Below, one piece after another: positions 9,800 to 19,662 of a stretch of DNA of 64,000 bases. The notes below the pieces were generated by a model. That model ran no database searches, had not been told where the DNA came from, and saw only the letters and a program-made list of their open reading frames with translations. Both the position numbers and the translations under genes were made by a program. The first letter of the stretch is position 1; the number at the start of each line of letters is the position of its first letter. Where the stretch lies: assembly GCA_020342235.1 (NCBI GenBank), contig CP073217.1, forward strand, positions 558,001 through 622,000, given 5' to 3'. The stretch comes from Saccharomycopsis phalli (lineage: Eukaryota; Ascomycota; Saccharomycetes; Ascoideales; Saccharomycopsidaceae).

Positions 9800-10150
9800 A
9801 CAAGATGGGTTGTATGGGTTGTAAAATGAGCTGCAAAATGAGTTGCAAAATGAATTGTGATGTGCTTCAGAATGTGCTACGAGCTTCAGTATATGTTGAA
9901 ATGGGCTGTAAAACCAGTTGTAAAATGAGCTGTAAAATGAGCACCATAATGAATTGTGATGTGCTTCAATATGTGTTGCAATGAGCTGTAATATGAATTG
10001 CAAAATGCGCTGCAATGAGCCGTAAAATGAATCGCAAAATAAGCTCCAGATGAGTTGCAATGAGCTGTAAAATGAATCACAAAATAACCTATATTGAGCT
10101 TTAGTATGGGTTTCAATGGACTGTAAAATAAACTCCAAAATGTGTTGCAA
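9800..10150. repeat. Degenerate tandem repeats (TGAGCTGTAAAATGA family)
   Basis: Variants of aatgagctgtaaaatgaattgc and tgatgtgcttcaatatg recur about every 20-22 bp over 350 bp with many substitutions. This is an older version of the sharp arrays seen elsewhere. Confidence 0.75.
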
Positions 10151-11662
10151 TGTGCTCCATTTGTTTAATCACTGCAAACAAATTGCACCGTGCTCAACAA
10201 CGTGTTTCAACTCACTGCAAATAGATTGCAATTAATACAATGGTTCCAACAAGCCCAATAATTGCAAATTGCTCGGCGCATTTCCTTGTAAGTACCATTT
10301 TACTATTGTCCGTGACATTGCTATCACACAATTAGCCAGGGAAATGCCTTGGCACACCTCACCCAGCAACACTCCACGGTTTCACTTTCCTGCAAAGACA
10401 TTTTCAACCTACCCAGAAACAAAATGACCCACAACCATAACCGAATTATTCGTAATTTCATCTAACATCGTTTAGATCAACCATACGTTCTCCACCACCC
10501 GTTACATCAACACGCGGCACAGAAAAGTATACTCGATAGGCTCTAAAGAGAGTCCCAAAGAAGCAATCGCCAGCCAAATCAGCGACCCAAAGGACACTGA
10601 GTATTCAGATGATGGAGTACCATCAAACGGCTCATTGATTAAAGTTACGATGCACTAGCCAGCAGGCATATGTATTATATCAGAGACATGCATCACACAC
10701 AATGCACTACTCCTGCACCCACGTACGTGTCAAGTCGGCTTTCAAATTTGGGTATTTTTTTGACTGGGTACTCACTATATGCGCCAAGAACTGACTGTCA
10801 TTTTTGGTCGGAAAATTCTACAGGACCCAACCGAATCCTGTTGCCAGTCGCTCGCACCCAGGGCCACTAACGTATGGTTTCAGTGAGCAGTCACATAAAA
10901 AATGTCTTGGCAAGTCATCTGACCCCGCATTAGTTTTAAAATCGGTTCAAGTCCAGGGTATGTATTTAGAATTACAAGTGATTTCAGACAAAGGTAGTAA
11001 AGAATAGTCGATTGGAATGTCGTCTCGTAATTATGCAACCAATTTAGTACGTTGGGTGCATCATGCTGTTTATCGTGCTAAGGTGTGGGCTGGCGTCCGC
11101 TAACCGTGGTGATTACTAATGTTAGCCTATGTAGAGAAGCATTCGTAAAGATCTCCTCAGGCGAAAGCCGCACGATCCTTTTTCGCATATTAAGGTCTAT
11201 GCAATTATATAGTGAATTTCAGATCTCCGCCATTGAATTCCAGATCTTGCCTAGTGAATTCCAGATCTCCACCATTGAATTCCACCTCTTGGGTCTGTCT
11301 GTGACTTTCAGATCTTTGCCCAGTGCAAGTTCTTGGTCTGAAATCCGCCGCAAACTTCAGTCGTGACCACAATAGCAATTATGACCAATGCCAAGAACTT
11401 CGATTGTGCCTGCTGCGTCTCACCCATGGGCGTTGCGAATTGGAGCAATTCGCACATTGAATACTCAATTCATGTCTCAGACATTTCTCCGCAATGTATT
11501 CCAGATGACTGTTGTGTTTGCCCACTGATTGTTATCAAACACTCATTTAGTTTATTTGTCAAGTGATAAATGGTTGATTTTATGTTTCCAATATTTCCCC
11601 TGATAAACAGATTGCAATATTGTCTTTCATTGACAACTTGCAAAAATCAAGGTACAGCCTTC

Positions 11663-11667
11663 AAAAA
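11663..11667 (-). terminator. Pol III terminator of tRNA-Ser
   Basis: A run of five T on the minus strand starts four bases after the discriminator base of the tRNA gene. Confidence 0.75.
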
Positions 11668-11670
11668 TAA

Positions 11671-11769
11671 CGACACCAGCAGGATTTGAACCTGCGCGGG
11701 AAATCCCAAAGCATATCTCAAACTTTTAAATATTCGAGTGCTTCGCCTTAACCACTCGGCCATAGTGTC
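11671..11769 (-). tRNA. tRNA-Ser(CGA) with an 18-nt intron
   Basis: On the minus strand the acceptor GACACTA pairs with TGGTGTC. The A box TGGCCGAGTGG and B box GGTTCAAATCC are present, as is a long variable arm. The anticodon stem AAGCA/TGCTT encloses CT-CGA-A, then an 18-nt intron (11715-11732), then the last loop base. Anticodon CGA (11734-11736 on the plus strand) reads UCG. An intron one base 3' of the anticodon is standard, and S. cerevisiae tRNA-Ser(CGA) also has one. The intron contains TTTGAG, able to pair with the anticodon loop. Confidence 0.95.
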
Positions 11770-11936
11770 TGTTGAACAAAATTTTATTTGGCCACAATAT
11801 GACACGACAGTTTGAAAAATTGCCACAGTTAATTATGTATTGCCGACTATTCAACTACAAGAGCCTATAATCTATAATTAACCAATATACACACCAAAAA
11901 CAATAAAACAGGCCCTGAACGTCATCAAAACAAATG

Positions 11937-13601
11937 CTAGTACAGGTTCTCGATTGAACCTTCTTCGTCAGCAGGAGGCATTGAGTCGTGGCCAATGAGA
12001 TTTTCCGCCAGGAAGTTTCTGTGGGGCTCAAGACACTGGTCAATCAGACTAACGTCGTTGCTGGATACTTCTTCATCCGAGTCGTGGTCGTAGAAAAGAA
12101 GTGGGTTGAAATGACTTGAGATGGAGTTGTAGTTTGGCAAAGACCCTGGAGATTGTGAAAAGCGGCGCGATGGAGTTGCAGGAATCACCGAAAGGTTTTC
12201 AGGATGACTAGGCAATGATTCTGGGACAATTTCCCCGCCAATTTCACTTCCAATTCGTCCGCCAATTTCACTTCCCATTTCCCCGCCAATTTCCCCAGTT
12301 GCATCCTCAGAAATTCGCGCAAGATCGTCCGACACAATCTCTGGAGACACATTGGAAAAGGCCTCCATGTCTTGACCAAGACCTTGCGACACAACCTGAG
12401 GACTGTGCATCCAAGAACGAGAGCTGGAAAAAAGCCCGAGGATCCGCGAGACTGCCGAAACGGTCTTTGCCGGCTTTGTCGCGTCGTGTTTGCAGATTGG
12501 GCACGATTTCTTGTACTCACAGAGCCAGGTCAAGCAGCAACGGTAGTGGAAGTAGTGACCACAAGGAAGAAGCACGACCTTCGACTTCAAGCGGCGGAAC
12601 TGGGTGAGGCAAATGGAGCACTGTGAGATCTGGTACTGAGTCCATTCGCCAACTGGAAGCTTGTACCGGAGGGATCTGGAGCGGGGCACAAAGAACCGGG
12701 CGATGCGGACAAAAACTCCAGGAGGACGTTCCTTGACTGGAGACCCGCGGATTTTCTCAAATTCGGCAAGCGGCACGAGGTGGTCTTCATTGTAGACGTA
12801 CACTGGGAGCCGTTGTGCGGCTTTTTTGGAAGCCTTTTTGGAGGCCTTTTCCAAGTTGCGGCGGAGCTTGACAATGAGGTATAGGAGCAGCAACGCGACC
12901 GGCGGAGAGAACACGAGAGCAAGAAGCACGTCCAAGAGCGGGCTTGGGGTCTGGCCGGTATAAAAGGCGATGTTGATCTGTTCATGGAGCAAACTCTCGA
13001 GAATCAGGTCGGCTGTTTCCTTGGTGATAAATATTGACGGCACAGTGATGTCCTGAGGCGTGTTTTTCGCGTACATTGTAAGCAAGCCCTGCCCCAAGAC
13101 GTCGTTGGCAATAAGCACGGCTTTTGCCCCTGCCGACTGGAGTCTGAGGGTTTTTTCGTAGAACGAGCACGTCCCTCTGAAGTTGAGCACCACGGTATCC
13201 GGATGGAGTTTCTGTGTCGTCTTGTTGTAGAGCTCCGTGGTCTCCAAGTAGCGATTTAACCCTTGGTTGCACGCATGGTGATTCACAAAGAGTACTGGTC
13301 CGCTGAACGCGGAAACCGAGCCGTTGTCGGGGAATGGCAAGTCCACGACGGGACCAAACGCAGCGTAACGGCCCATGGCTCTTGTGGTGTTGTGGCGCGA
13401 ACTGTGCCACTCTAAAATTGCAGTGCTGGGAAGGATGCTTGGGGCCCGGGAATCAAGGTCGAGGGAGATGTCAAGCAGGGAACAGAACAACGTAACGAGG
13501 ACATAGAGACTATAAGACACAATAGCAGACGAGATTGCTATTGAGGACACTAGGCCCAAGTGGACGAGTCTCATGGGTAGATTTGTGAGAGGATTGTGCA
13601 T
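11937..13601 (-). CDS. PA-TM-RING E3 ubiquitin ligase
   Basis: The protein has 554 aa from ATG (CAT at 13599-13601). Its order is: N-terminal signal-anchor or signal peptide (about 16-43), a protease-associated (PA) domain (about 75-215, with VVLNFRGTCSFYEKTLRLQSAGAKAV being typical), a transmembrane helix (about 223-245), a basic stop-transfer stretch, and a RING-H2 finger at about 328-371 (C-x2-C...CGH.FH..C...C-x2-C, C3H2C3 ligands all present). The tail holds short Gly-Glu-Ile/Met repeats at about 450-476. This is the RNF13/GRAIL architecture: the lumenal PA domain recruits cargo and the cytosolic RING ubiquitinates it, usually in endosomes or the vacuolar pathway. S. cerevisiae lacks a clear orthologue. 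Function here is inferred from architecture. Confidence 0.9.
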   Translation of the reverse strand: MHNPLTNLPMRLVHLGLVSSIAISSAIVSYSLYVLVTLFCSLLDISLDLDSRAPSILPSTAILEWHSSRHNTTRAMGRYAAFGPVVDLPFPDNGSVSAFSGPVLFVNHHACNQGLNRYLETTELYNKTTQKLHPDTVVLNFRGTCSFYEKTLRLQSAGAKAVLIANDVLGQGLLTMYAKNTPQDITVPSIFITKETADLILESLLHEQINIAFYTGQTPSPLLDVLLALVFSPPVALLLLYLIVKLRRNLEKASKKASKKAAQRLPVYVYNEDHLVPLAEFEKIRGSPVKERPPGVFVRIARFFVPRSRSLRYKLPVGEWTQYQISQCSICLTQFRRLKSKVVLLPCGHYFHYRCCLTWLCEYKKSCPICKHDATKPAKTVSAVSRILGLFSSSRSWMHSPQVVSQGLGQDMEAFSNVSPEIVSDDLARISEDATGEIGGEMGSEIGGRIGSEIGGEIVPESLPSHPENLSVIPATPSRRFSQSPGSLPNYNSISSHFNPLLFYDHDSDEEVSSNDVSLIDQCLEPHRNFLAENLIGHDSMPPADEEGSIENLY

Positions 13602-15034
13602 GTGACTATATAGGAATGAGGAGTGGGCGTGGGTGCCAGTGGAGGGGGGCAGTGAGGAGGCGGATGGATGATTTAATTGAAATGGTTGAAATGAAATGGT
13701 TGAAATGAAATGGTTGAAATGAAATGGTTGAAGTGAAATGGTTAAATTGAAATAATTATAATTAAATTTGTAATAATTCTAATTGCTATGGTTCTACTTC
13801 TAATTCCAATTGTAATTCCAATTGTATTGAAACAGTCAGGTACATGGAAAATAGTACAATGTACGGAAAGAAAATTCACTCAACTCATTCTGCCTAATTC
13901 AATCTTCCACCATACAACAATTCTCTATGCCCATTCCCTTTTACAACTTGTTGCCTTTTCACAACTTGTTTCGGGCCCAAGATTCTGTCACATGGATAAC
14001 GGCCTCGGCCCATTTCCTTCTACAACAAACAAGCCTCCATATCAAGTACATACAGATTTTTTCATTAAATAGATAAACAAATATATTCCAGCCATTTTAC
14101 AAACACGTATCCCCAATTATTTTATTACGCCTGGCGAAATTAATTCCCATTCATAATGGAGCTTAGAGAATGTAGGCTGGGTTTGTGACGCACAGAAAAT
14201 CAAGGTAAAGTCGTGATTTTACGGAAATTGCCAATTGAAAGAAATGCAACGTGGATCAAAGGCCAACGGCCACACCAGTTACAGAAAATAAATCAGGGGA
14301 TGGTACGAATTGAAAATGTCATGATAAAATGGCAGTGAGAAACCTGTAAAAACGTCAATGCAAACCTGTAAAGACGTCAATTTAAACCTGCAAAGACGCC
14401 AACGCAAACCAATAAATAAAATACCAATAACCAAACACCAAATAATCATGACACTTTGCGTTCCTGCAATTGTCTCACGCCTAGTTGAAGCCTGTAAGAG
14501 AATGCGCCCGGCAAAGATACTGCCTCAATTTACAGATGTACATATAAAATTTTACTCGCAAATTCCATAGCCTCAGATACACTAAACTCGCAGATCAAAA
14601 CTGCGGAATCGCAAATCTCAATCCGGATCATACAGCCCTAGAATTTTGTCTCGGTTTGTCCGCTTCCGAGATCTGCTGTCCCAACGTTGTGCCATACATT
14701 TGGGCAATCCCAATATCGGAGCGCAGCGGAGCATTATGGTACACCTCCTACGTTTATCGTACGTCAACCGTACGTTAATGCAGTATTCATCTCAAGTGGT
14801 ATAGCCATCATAAGTTGGTTCGTAGTGTACCCGGTATTCACTGGGTGGTATTGTAGTATACAGTGTTCTCGTGACAATCGTAACATCTACTAAATACATG
14901 TCCTTCTGCTAGTTATCACAGCTCACCAATTGGCGATCTGGTATACATGATCGCCCAAAGCTCAGCCATTTGCAAACCAATCGCTTCAGACTCGTCGGCG
15001 TCGAGCCAGAAACACAATTCTAACTTTCGCTTCA
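13602..15034. other. Intergenic region before tRNA-Arg, no gene seen
   Basis: A 14-bp array lies at 13672-13752 (below). The rest is AT-rich. About 14350-14410 contains three related copies of an aaacctgtaaagacgtcaa unit. No coding frame of convincing composition is seen. Confidence 0.6.
13672..13752. repeat. 14-bp minisatellite
   Basis: About five copies of aaatggttgaaatg lie just upstream of the PA-TM-RING gene start. Confidence 0.88.
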
Positions 15035-15117
15035 TTCCTCATGGCCCAATGGTTAAGGCGCTCGACTACGATAATCGGGGAATCGAGAGATTCCAGGTTC
15101 GAGTCCTGGTGGGGAAG
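15035..15117 (+). tRNA. tRNA-Arg(ACG) with a 10-nt intron
   Basis: The acceptor TTCCTCA pairs with TGGGGAA and the discriminator is G. The A box is TGGCCCAATGG and the B box GGTTCGAGTCC. The anticodon stem CTCGA/TCGAG encloses CT-ACG-A, a 10-nt insertion (15072-15081) and the last loop base. Outside the insertion and the anticodon arm it closely matches S. cerevisiae tRNA-Arg(ACG), which has no intron. A34 is presumably edited to inosine to read CGN. A five-T Pol III terminator lies at 15124-15128. Confidence 0.92.
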
Positions 15118-16279
15118 CTTCTGTTTTTGCTTTAAGGTGCAAGATCTTTGATTTAAATAGTAAAGCTGACTGGAGATTTCAGAACTCAGTTTGTAGATTG
15201 ATCTCGTAAAGACAGATTCTCATATTCAACTGTCGTGGCTACTCTGTGTATTTTCCAAATCTCTTATACTACAAAGTAGTACGAAACACTAACCAACATC
15301 AGAAACTATTGAATTAAAAAAAGTAAGCCACCGCTATCACTTGGCAAAAACTGGATAACATAGTTTAAAATTATCTACAAGTAATGAGCAGATGTTAAAC
15401 TAATAAAGCCAGCTTGCAGAGATTAGTTGGTATTAAAAAACTTCCTGGATTTTCCAAACTATAGGTGATCCTGTAGCCGTTTATAATTCGATATAGAGCT
15501 TACATCCATCTATTCTCGCTACACAATGGATTGCATGTAATACCATTCCTAGATATAAGTCCAAGTGCTTACGCATTTATTTTAAACCTCATTTTAACAA
15601 CATACATTGTATTATACAAAATTTAAACTATAAATTCAGCGGACTACGTAATATGATAAACAGGAATGTCGATCTGTACCCCGTGAAACATGAACCAACA
15701 CCGGTGGCATCAACACGAGAATGCAAAATGTGTAGGTATAAAAAGACATGGATCCGCGTATTAAAATGTTTAGTTTGAATACAATCTTACGTTCGTAACA
15801 TAGCTTGGAATCACTAATACTACCTATGTACACCCTTGAGCTCACGATATTTATTATTCATCAGTACAAGGTCCCCATCTGAAAAGAGACAATACTAGGT
15901 ACGGTACACCTATTCATGTGCCTCGGTACGCAATTAAACGAGCAAGGTATAATGGTAAATCGAATCAAAGCAAGTTGTGAATGAATCTCAATGGCAAATA
16001 GTCCATATTGGCTACATGTATATTAGAATAATGGCGCGTGTCCCATCCGATTCATATATTACCGATTCCACCAAGAAGCACATCAATTGACAGCTCCAGC
16101 ATATTTCTCTTGATGCAAATTTACATTAGATGAGCGATTGCATTATAGCTCTTGAATGAATTAAATCCCATTAAACCGCACAACTCTGGTCGATTCAAAT
16201 CTATTCTGCAATCGATTCAAGCCATTCCATAGCTCTAAAACTCACCCTGATCCGGTCCTCATTTAGCCCGGCTCTTAAA
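15118..16279. other. Intergenic region, no gene or sharp repeat seen
   Basis: AT-rich sequence between tRNA-Arg and RBD2. Only a 69-codon frame occurs (15636-15845, minus), without recognisable features. No tandem array or tRNA-like element was seen. Confidence 0.5.
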
Positions 16280-17128
16280 CTAATTCCCATCAGCTTCAAC
16301 CAGACCAAGCGTATGTCCCTTGCCTTGGAACCCAGTATTCTCAGTTGGTGCCGATGGTGTGTTGATCGGAAGCATCGGCTTCCGGTAAAATGCGTTTCTC
16401 GACTCTACGATACTCACCTCACGAATGAATTTAAACTGACTAGGTATCTTCTGGATCAAGAAATCGAGCTTACTTTCAATAAACGGCACGACTTTTTTAG
16501 TTGGCGGCACAATTAACAACTCCAAGTACCCGTAGGATAACAAGTAGCCGGCACAAATACCAAACAAGTGTCCCCAGAATGAGACGTCGCTGCCCAATAT
16601 AGTGATTAGTACCAAGAATAAAAACGGCTGGTACAAAACCGGGAAGGAGAAGTTGGAATTGATGCGCATCACCGGCAGCACAAGACTTTGCTGATGTGCG
16701 CTCCACGCAAGAAGAGAAAAAACCCAGGCACTAGCGCCGACGGCATTCTGGTTTGGAAACAAGAGCATCCCAAAGATACAGTAAGGGATTGCGGTGACGA
16801 GCGCAAGAATGTTCAACGAGATGCCGGTATAAACTGTGCCATGAACCTGTTCAAAACGAGACAATGGCCCATAAAGACAGCAAATATTGAGAAGAAGATG
16901 GAGCAATGAGTTGTGCGCAAGCGGATAATTCGTCAATCTGTTCAAATCCAAATGGATAAGTGCCCAAGGGTTGAGGGCAACCGCTTGTGCCAAAGGAAAT
17001 ACTTTGCTAACAAGGTAGAACAAGACAAAGAACACTGAAAGACCACTGGTCAATCCAAGGTACTTGTCATCCAGCCCAGCGGGGAAAACCCAGTTTATAA
17101 TGTCCTTGAACGAAGTCTTGTTGTCCAT
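16280..17128 (-). CDS. RBD2: Rhomboid intramembrane serine protease Rbd2, with SHP box
   Basis: The protein has 282 aa from ATG (CAT at 17126-17128), with about six membrane segments. Rhomboid signatures are all visible: HN in AHNSLLHLLLN (residues 72-73), the catalytic Ser in GASAW (Ser133) and the catalytic His in FWGHLFGICAGY (His187). Length matches yeast Rbd2 (262 aa). The cytosolic C-terminus contains FQGKGHTLG (267-275), a good SHP box (F-x-G-x-G-x-x-L), the Cdc48-binding motif described for S. pombe Rbd2. It probably cleaves membrane proteins in the Golgi with Cdc48 help. It diverges from STE24, with 198 bp between ATGs. Confidence 0.93.
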   Translation of the reverse strand: MDNKTSFKDIINWVFPAGLDDKYLGLTSGLSVFFVLFYLVSKVFPLAQAVALNPWALIHLDLNRLTNYPLAHNSLLHLLLNICCLYGPLSRFEQVHGTVYTGISLNILALVTAIPYCIFGMLLFPNQNAVGASAWVFSLLAWSAHQQSLVLPVMRINSNFSFPVLYQPFLFLVLITILGSDVSFWGHLFGICAGYLLSYGYLELLIVPPTKKVVPFIESKLDFLIQKIPSQFKFIREVSIVESRNAFYRKPMLPINTPSAPTENTGFQGKGHTLGLVEADGN

Positions 17129-17274
17129 GTAGAAAAAAAAGCTAGGGCGATTTCAAAAACAAACCAACACCCATTGCCTTGGTACATGTGCTTCTTTTTT
17201 TTTTATTTTGTTTTTTTTTTTTTCTTTTTGGCTTTGTACCCTCATTTGGTTTTTGTACCCTATGACCCGCCGGA

Positions 17275-17295
17275 TTGGTATACTTCTCATACCAA
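17275..17295. promoter_or_regulatory. Inverted repeat TTGGTAT-N7-ATACCAA in the RBD2/STE24 promoter
   Basis: Perfect 7-bp arms (17275-17281 and 17289-17295) with a 7-bp spacer lie 31 bp upstream of the STE24 ATG. The same half-site forms the TTGGTATACCAA palindromes in the ERG20 promoter. A dimeric transcription factor site is an inference. Confidence 0.45.
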
Positions 17296-17326
17296 GCGGC
17301 GAAAACCTAAACTTGTCCTCACCGTC

Positions 17327-18746
17327 ATGTTCTCAATATTCAAAGTAAGTACGCTTTACCAGCGATTTCCTTCACTTTTTAAGCTAACCGCAGACATTGA
17401 GTTCTAGTCTCGACATTCCAGGGTTCAATTTCAAGAGCCTCATCTTATGCTTCACGTTCTCTCAGTATGTCTTCGAGACGTACTTGACACTTCGCCAGTT
17501 CAAGGTCTTGGACAAACCTTCACCTCCAGAAACCCTCCGCTTCGACATTAATACCGAAACTTTCAAGAAGTCCCAGTCCTATTCCAAGGCCAAAGGGTAC
17601 TTTTCAATTTTCACCGATACCTACTCATTGCTCCAAAACGTCCTCATCTTCAATTATGACATCTTGCCATTGCTCTGGCGCAAAGCCGGAGTTGCGTTGA
17701 CCGCATTGTCTCCTTATATCCCTGGTTTTATTGGCCTTGGCGAGATTCCTCAATCTCTTGTGTTTTTGTTGTTTTTGCAAATTGCCCAAACGATTATTTC
17801 GTTGCCTGTTAGCTTCTACCAGCATTTTGTTTTGGAAGAAAAGTTTGGCTTCAACAAATTAACGTTGAAGCTCTTCTTTGTTGATACCATCAAGGTCCTT
17901 GTCTTGAGCTGTGTGTTTGGAGCCCCGCTCATTGGAGCCTTCCTCAAGACCGTCAACTATTTTGGCGAGAACTTTGTCTTGTATGCATGGCTGTTGGTGT
18001 TTGTGTTCCAGTTGGTCTTGCAGACTATTTTCCCAACGGTTATCCAGCCGCTTTTCAACAAGGTTGAGCCGTTGGAGAAAGGCGAGTTGCGTGACTCTAT
18101 CGAGGCATTGGCTTCAAAGAACAAGTTCCCATTGACCAAATTGTACGTTATTGATGGATCAAAGCGCTCGGCACATTCCAATGCGTACTTCATGGGTCTT
18201 CCATGGTCCAAGCAAATCGTCTTGTATGATACCTTGATCAAATCGGCCACCATTAAAGAGACTACTGCTGTTTTGGCACACGAGATTGGCCATTGGGCGC
18301 TTTCACACAATTTGCGCATGATCATTACCCACAACATTTATATTTTTGCAGTGTTTGGTATGTTTTCGTTGTTCATCAACAACAACGCCTTGTTCCAGTC
18401 GTTTGGCTTCCATCACTCCAAGCCGGTGTTGATTGGATTTTTGCTCTTTAACGATATTTTGAAGCCACTTGATTGCGTGTTTACATTTTTCACAAATATT
18501 TTGTCGCGGAAACACGAGTACGAGGCCGACAACTATGCCTTGAAGCAGGGCTACTCCAAGGAATTGTCCCGTTCGCTCATCAAGTTGCAAATTGAAAACT
18601 TGTCGGCTATGGATGCCGACTGGTTGTACAGTGCGTACCATTATTCGCACCCAATCTTGAGTGAGAGATTGAAGGCCATTGGATATGTTCCAAGCGAGAA
18701 GGTGGCTACCGAGAAGAAGGAGGAAAAGGAGGAAAAGCAAGATTAG
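17327..18746 (+). CDS. STE24: CAAX prenyl protease 1 (Ste24), two exons
   Basis: Exon 1 is 17327-17344 and exon 2 is 17394-18746, giving 456 aa. The large frame has no usable ATG. Upstream, ATG + five codons reaches GTAAGT (17345). A GCTAAC branch site and CAG end the 49-nt intron at 17393. Splicing restores MFSIFK-TLSSSLDIP, which matches the S. cerevisiae Ste24 start (MFDLKTIL..). The zinc metalloprotease motif HEIGH lies at about 302-306, with the third ligand in KHEYEADNYA. Multiple membrane helices and FVLEEKFGFNK are typical. Ste24 trims prenylated CAAX proteins such as a-factor in the ER membrane and clears clogged translocons. Length equals the yeast protein (453 aa). Its farnesyl substrate pathway begins with ERG20, 4 kb away. 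Confidence 0.95.
17345..17393 (+). other. Spliceosomal intron of STE24 (49 nt)
   Basis: 5' splice site GTAAGT, branch site GCTAAC and 3' CAG, with only four bases between the branch hexamer and CAG. The intron interrupts the gene after codon 6. Such a short branch-to-acceptor distance is known from Yarrowia-type yeasts and differs from Saccharomyces. Confidence 0.9.
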
Positions 18747-18998
18747 GATTCGCATAGAATGCATGCTATTTCATATAAATGTAGTGGTGTTGCTAGAGAA
18801 GATTTGGATGGAGCAGGTTGCTCTGTTTTTGATTAGCCGTGTAGTTTTTTGATTGGCTATATAGTTGTTTACTATAGATTGTTGGCAAAGTATCTGGTTG
18901 CTCATTGTTTCTCATGGCCATACCAGGACACTACAGTTTTTGTGAAAATCAGGCAGTCTGAATATCCAATTGAATATTAAAATCTTAAATTCTCAATT

Positions 18999-19138
18999 TA
19001 ATCGCCAGTCTTGTATATTTCAGCAGTCCTGTATATTTTGCCAGTGCAGTATATTTCACCAGTCTTGTATACTTTACCAGTCCTGTATTTTTCACCAGTC
19101 TTGAATATTCCACCAGTCTTGTATATTTCACCATTGTA
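18999..19138. repeat. About 18-bp minisatellite (CCAGTCTTGTATATTTCA)
   Basis: About seven to eight copies of ccagtcttgtatatttca with small length and base differences lie downstream of STE24. Confidence 0.85.
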
Positions 19139-19314
19139 ATGGATTGCGCAATGCTAGATTTTAAAACAAATGCCATTCTAACGATAAACTGTGCTGTCGC
19201 CATTGATGCTCAAGTGATTATACTAAGATTACTATTTAACTGAGTAGAAATGGGCTTTGACTGAATTGTCAGTGGCTGATGTGAAAAGATTGACTGGCAT
19301 TGTTTAAATTCTCT

Positions 19315-19565
19315 GGATTACAGGGGCTAACATGTTGATTGCTCCAGTGTTTACATTACTGGACTAAACAACATGTTGATTAGTGCTGTATTTACATTCT
19401 GACTGGGACTACAATACGTTAATTACTCCTGTATTTAATTCTGGCTGGGACTAAACACGATAATTGCTCCTGTATTTAATTCTGGCTGGGACTAAACATG
19501 ATAATTGCTCCTGTATTTAATTCTGGTCGGGACTAAACACGATAATTACTCCTGTATTTACACTA
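19315..19565. repeat. About 41-bp minisatellite, six copies
   Basis: Six units of about 41 bp share gggactaaacacgataatt and gctcctgtatttaattctgg. Copies become more alike toward the right end, so expansion seems directional. Confidence 0.88.
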
Positions 19566-19662
19566 CTTACACATATTCTCAATCTTCCGTCATCCTTGGC
19601 ACAATTACAACTACTCTATATCATTACTATCAACACTACCCCATCATCATTGCTATTACCAG

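Larger units (their letters stand above)
9678..11670. other. Two-kb intergenic region, degenerate repeats, no gene seen
   Basis: About 9800-10150 is a degenerate array (below). The rest up to the tRNA is AT-rich with stop codons in all frames. The 11215-11290 part contains alternating variants of agtgaattccagatc and attgaattccagatc. Short frames of 60-93 codons look like chance. Confidence 0.6.
18747..19662. other. Convergent intergenic region with two tandem arrays
   Basis: STE24 and the GH125 gene converge here. An about 18-bp array (18999-19138) and an about 41-bp array (19315-19565) occupy much of it. No gene is seen. Confidence 0.7.

Noticed and set aside
10670-11566. Four consecutive short forward frames (62-93 codons) that could be exons
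   Set aside because: No GTAAGT...CTAAC...CAG arrangement joins them, and their translations show no conserved pattern.
14680-14910. Possible solo LTR upstream of tRNA-Arg
   Set aside because: Position next to a tRNA suggested it, but no terminal TG...CA repeat pair, target duplication or second copy was found.
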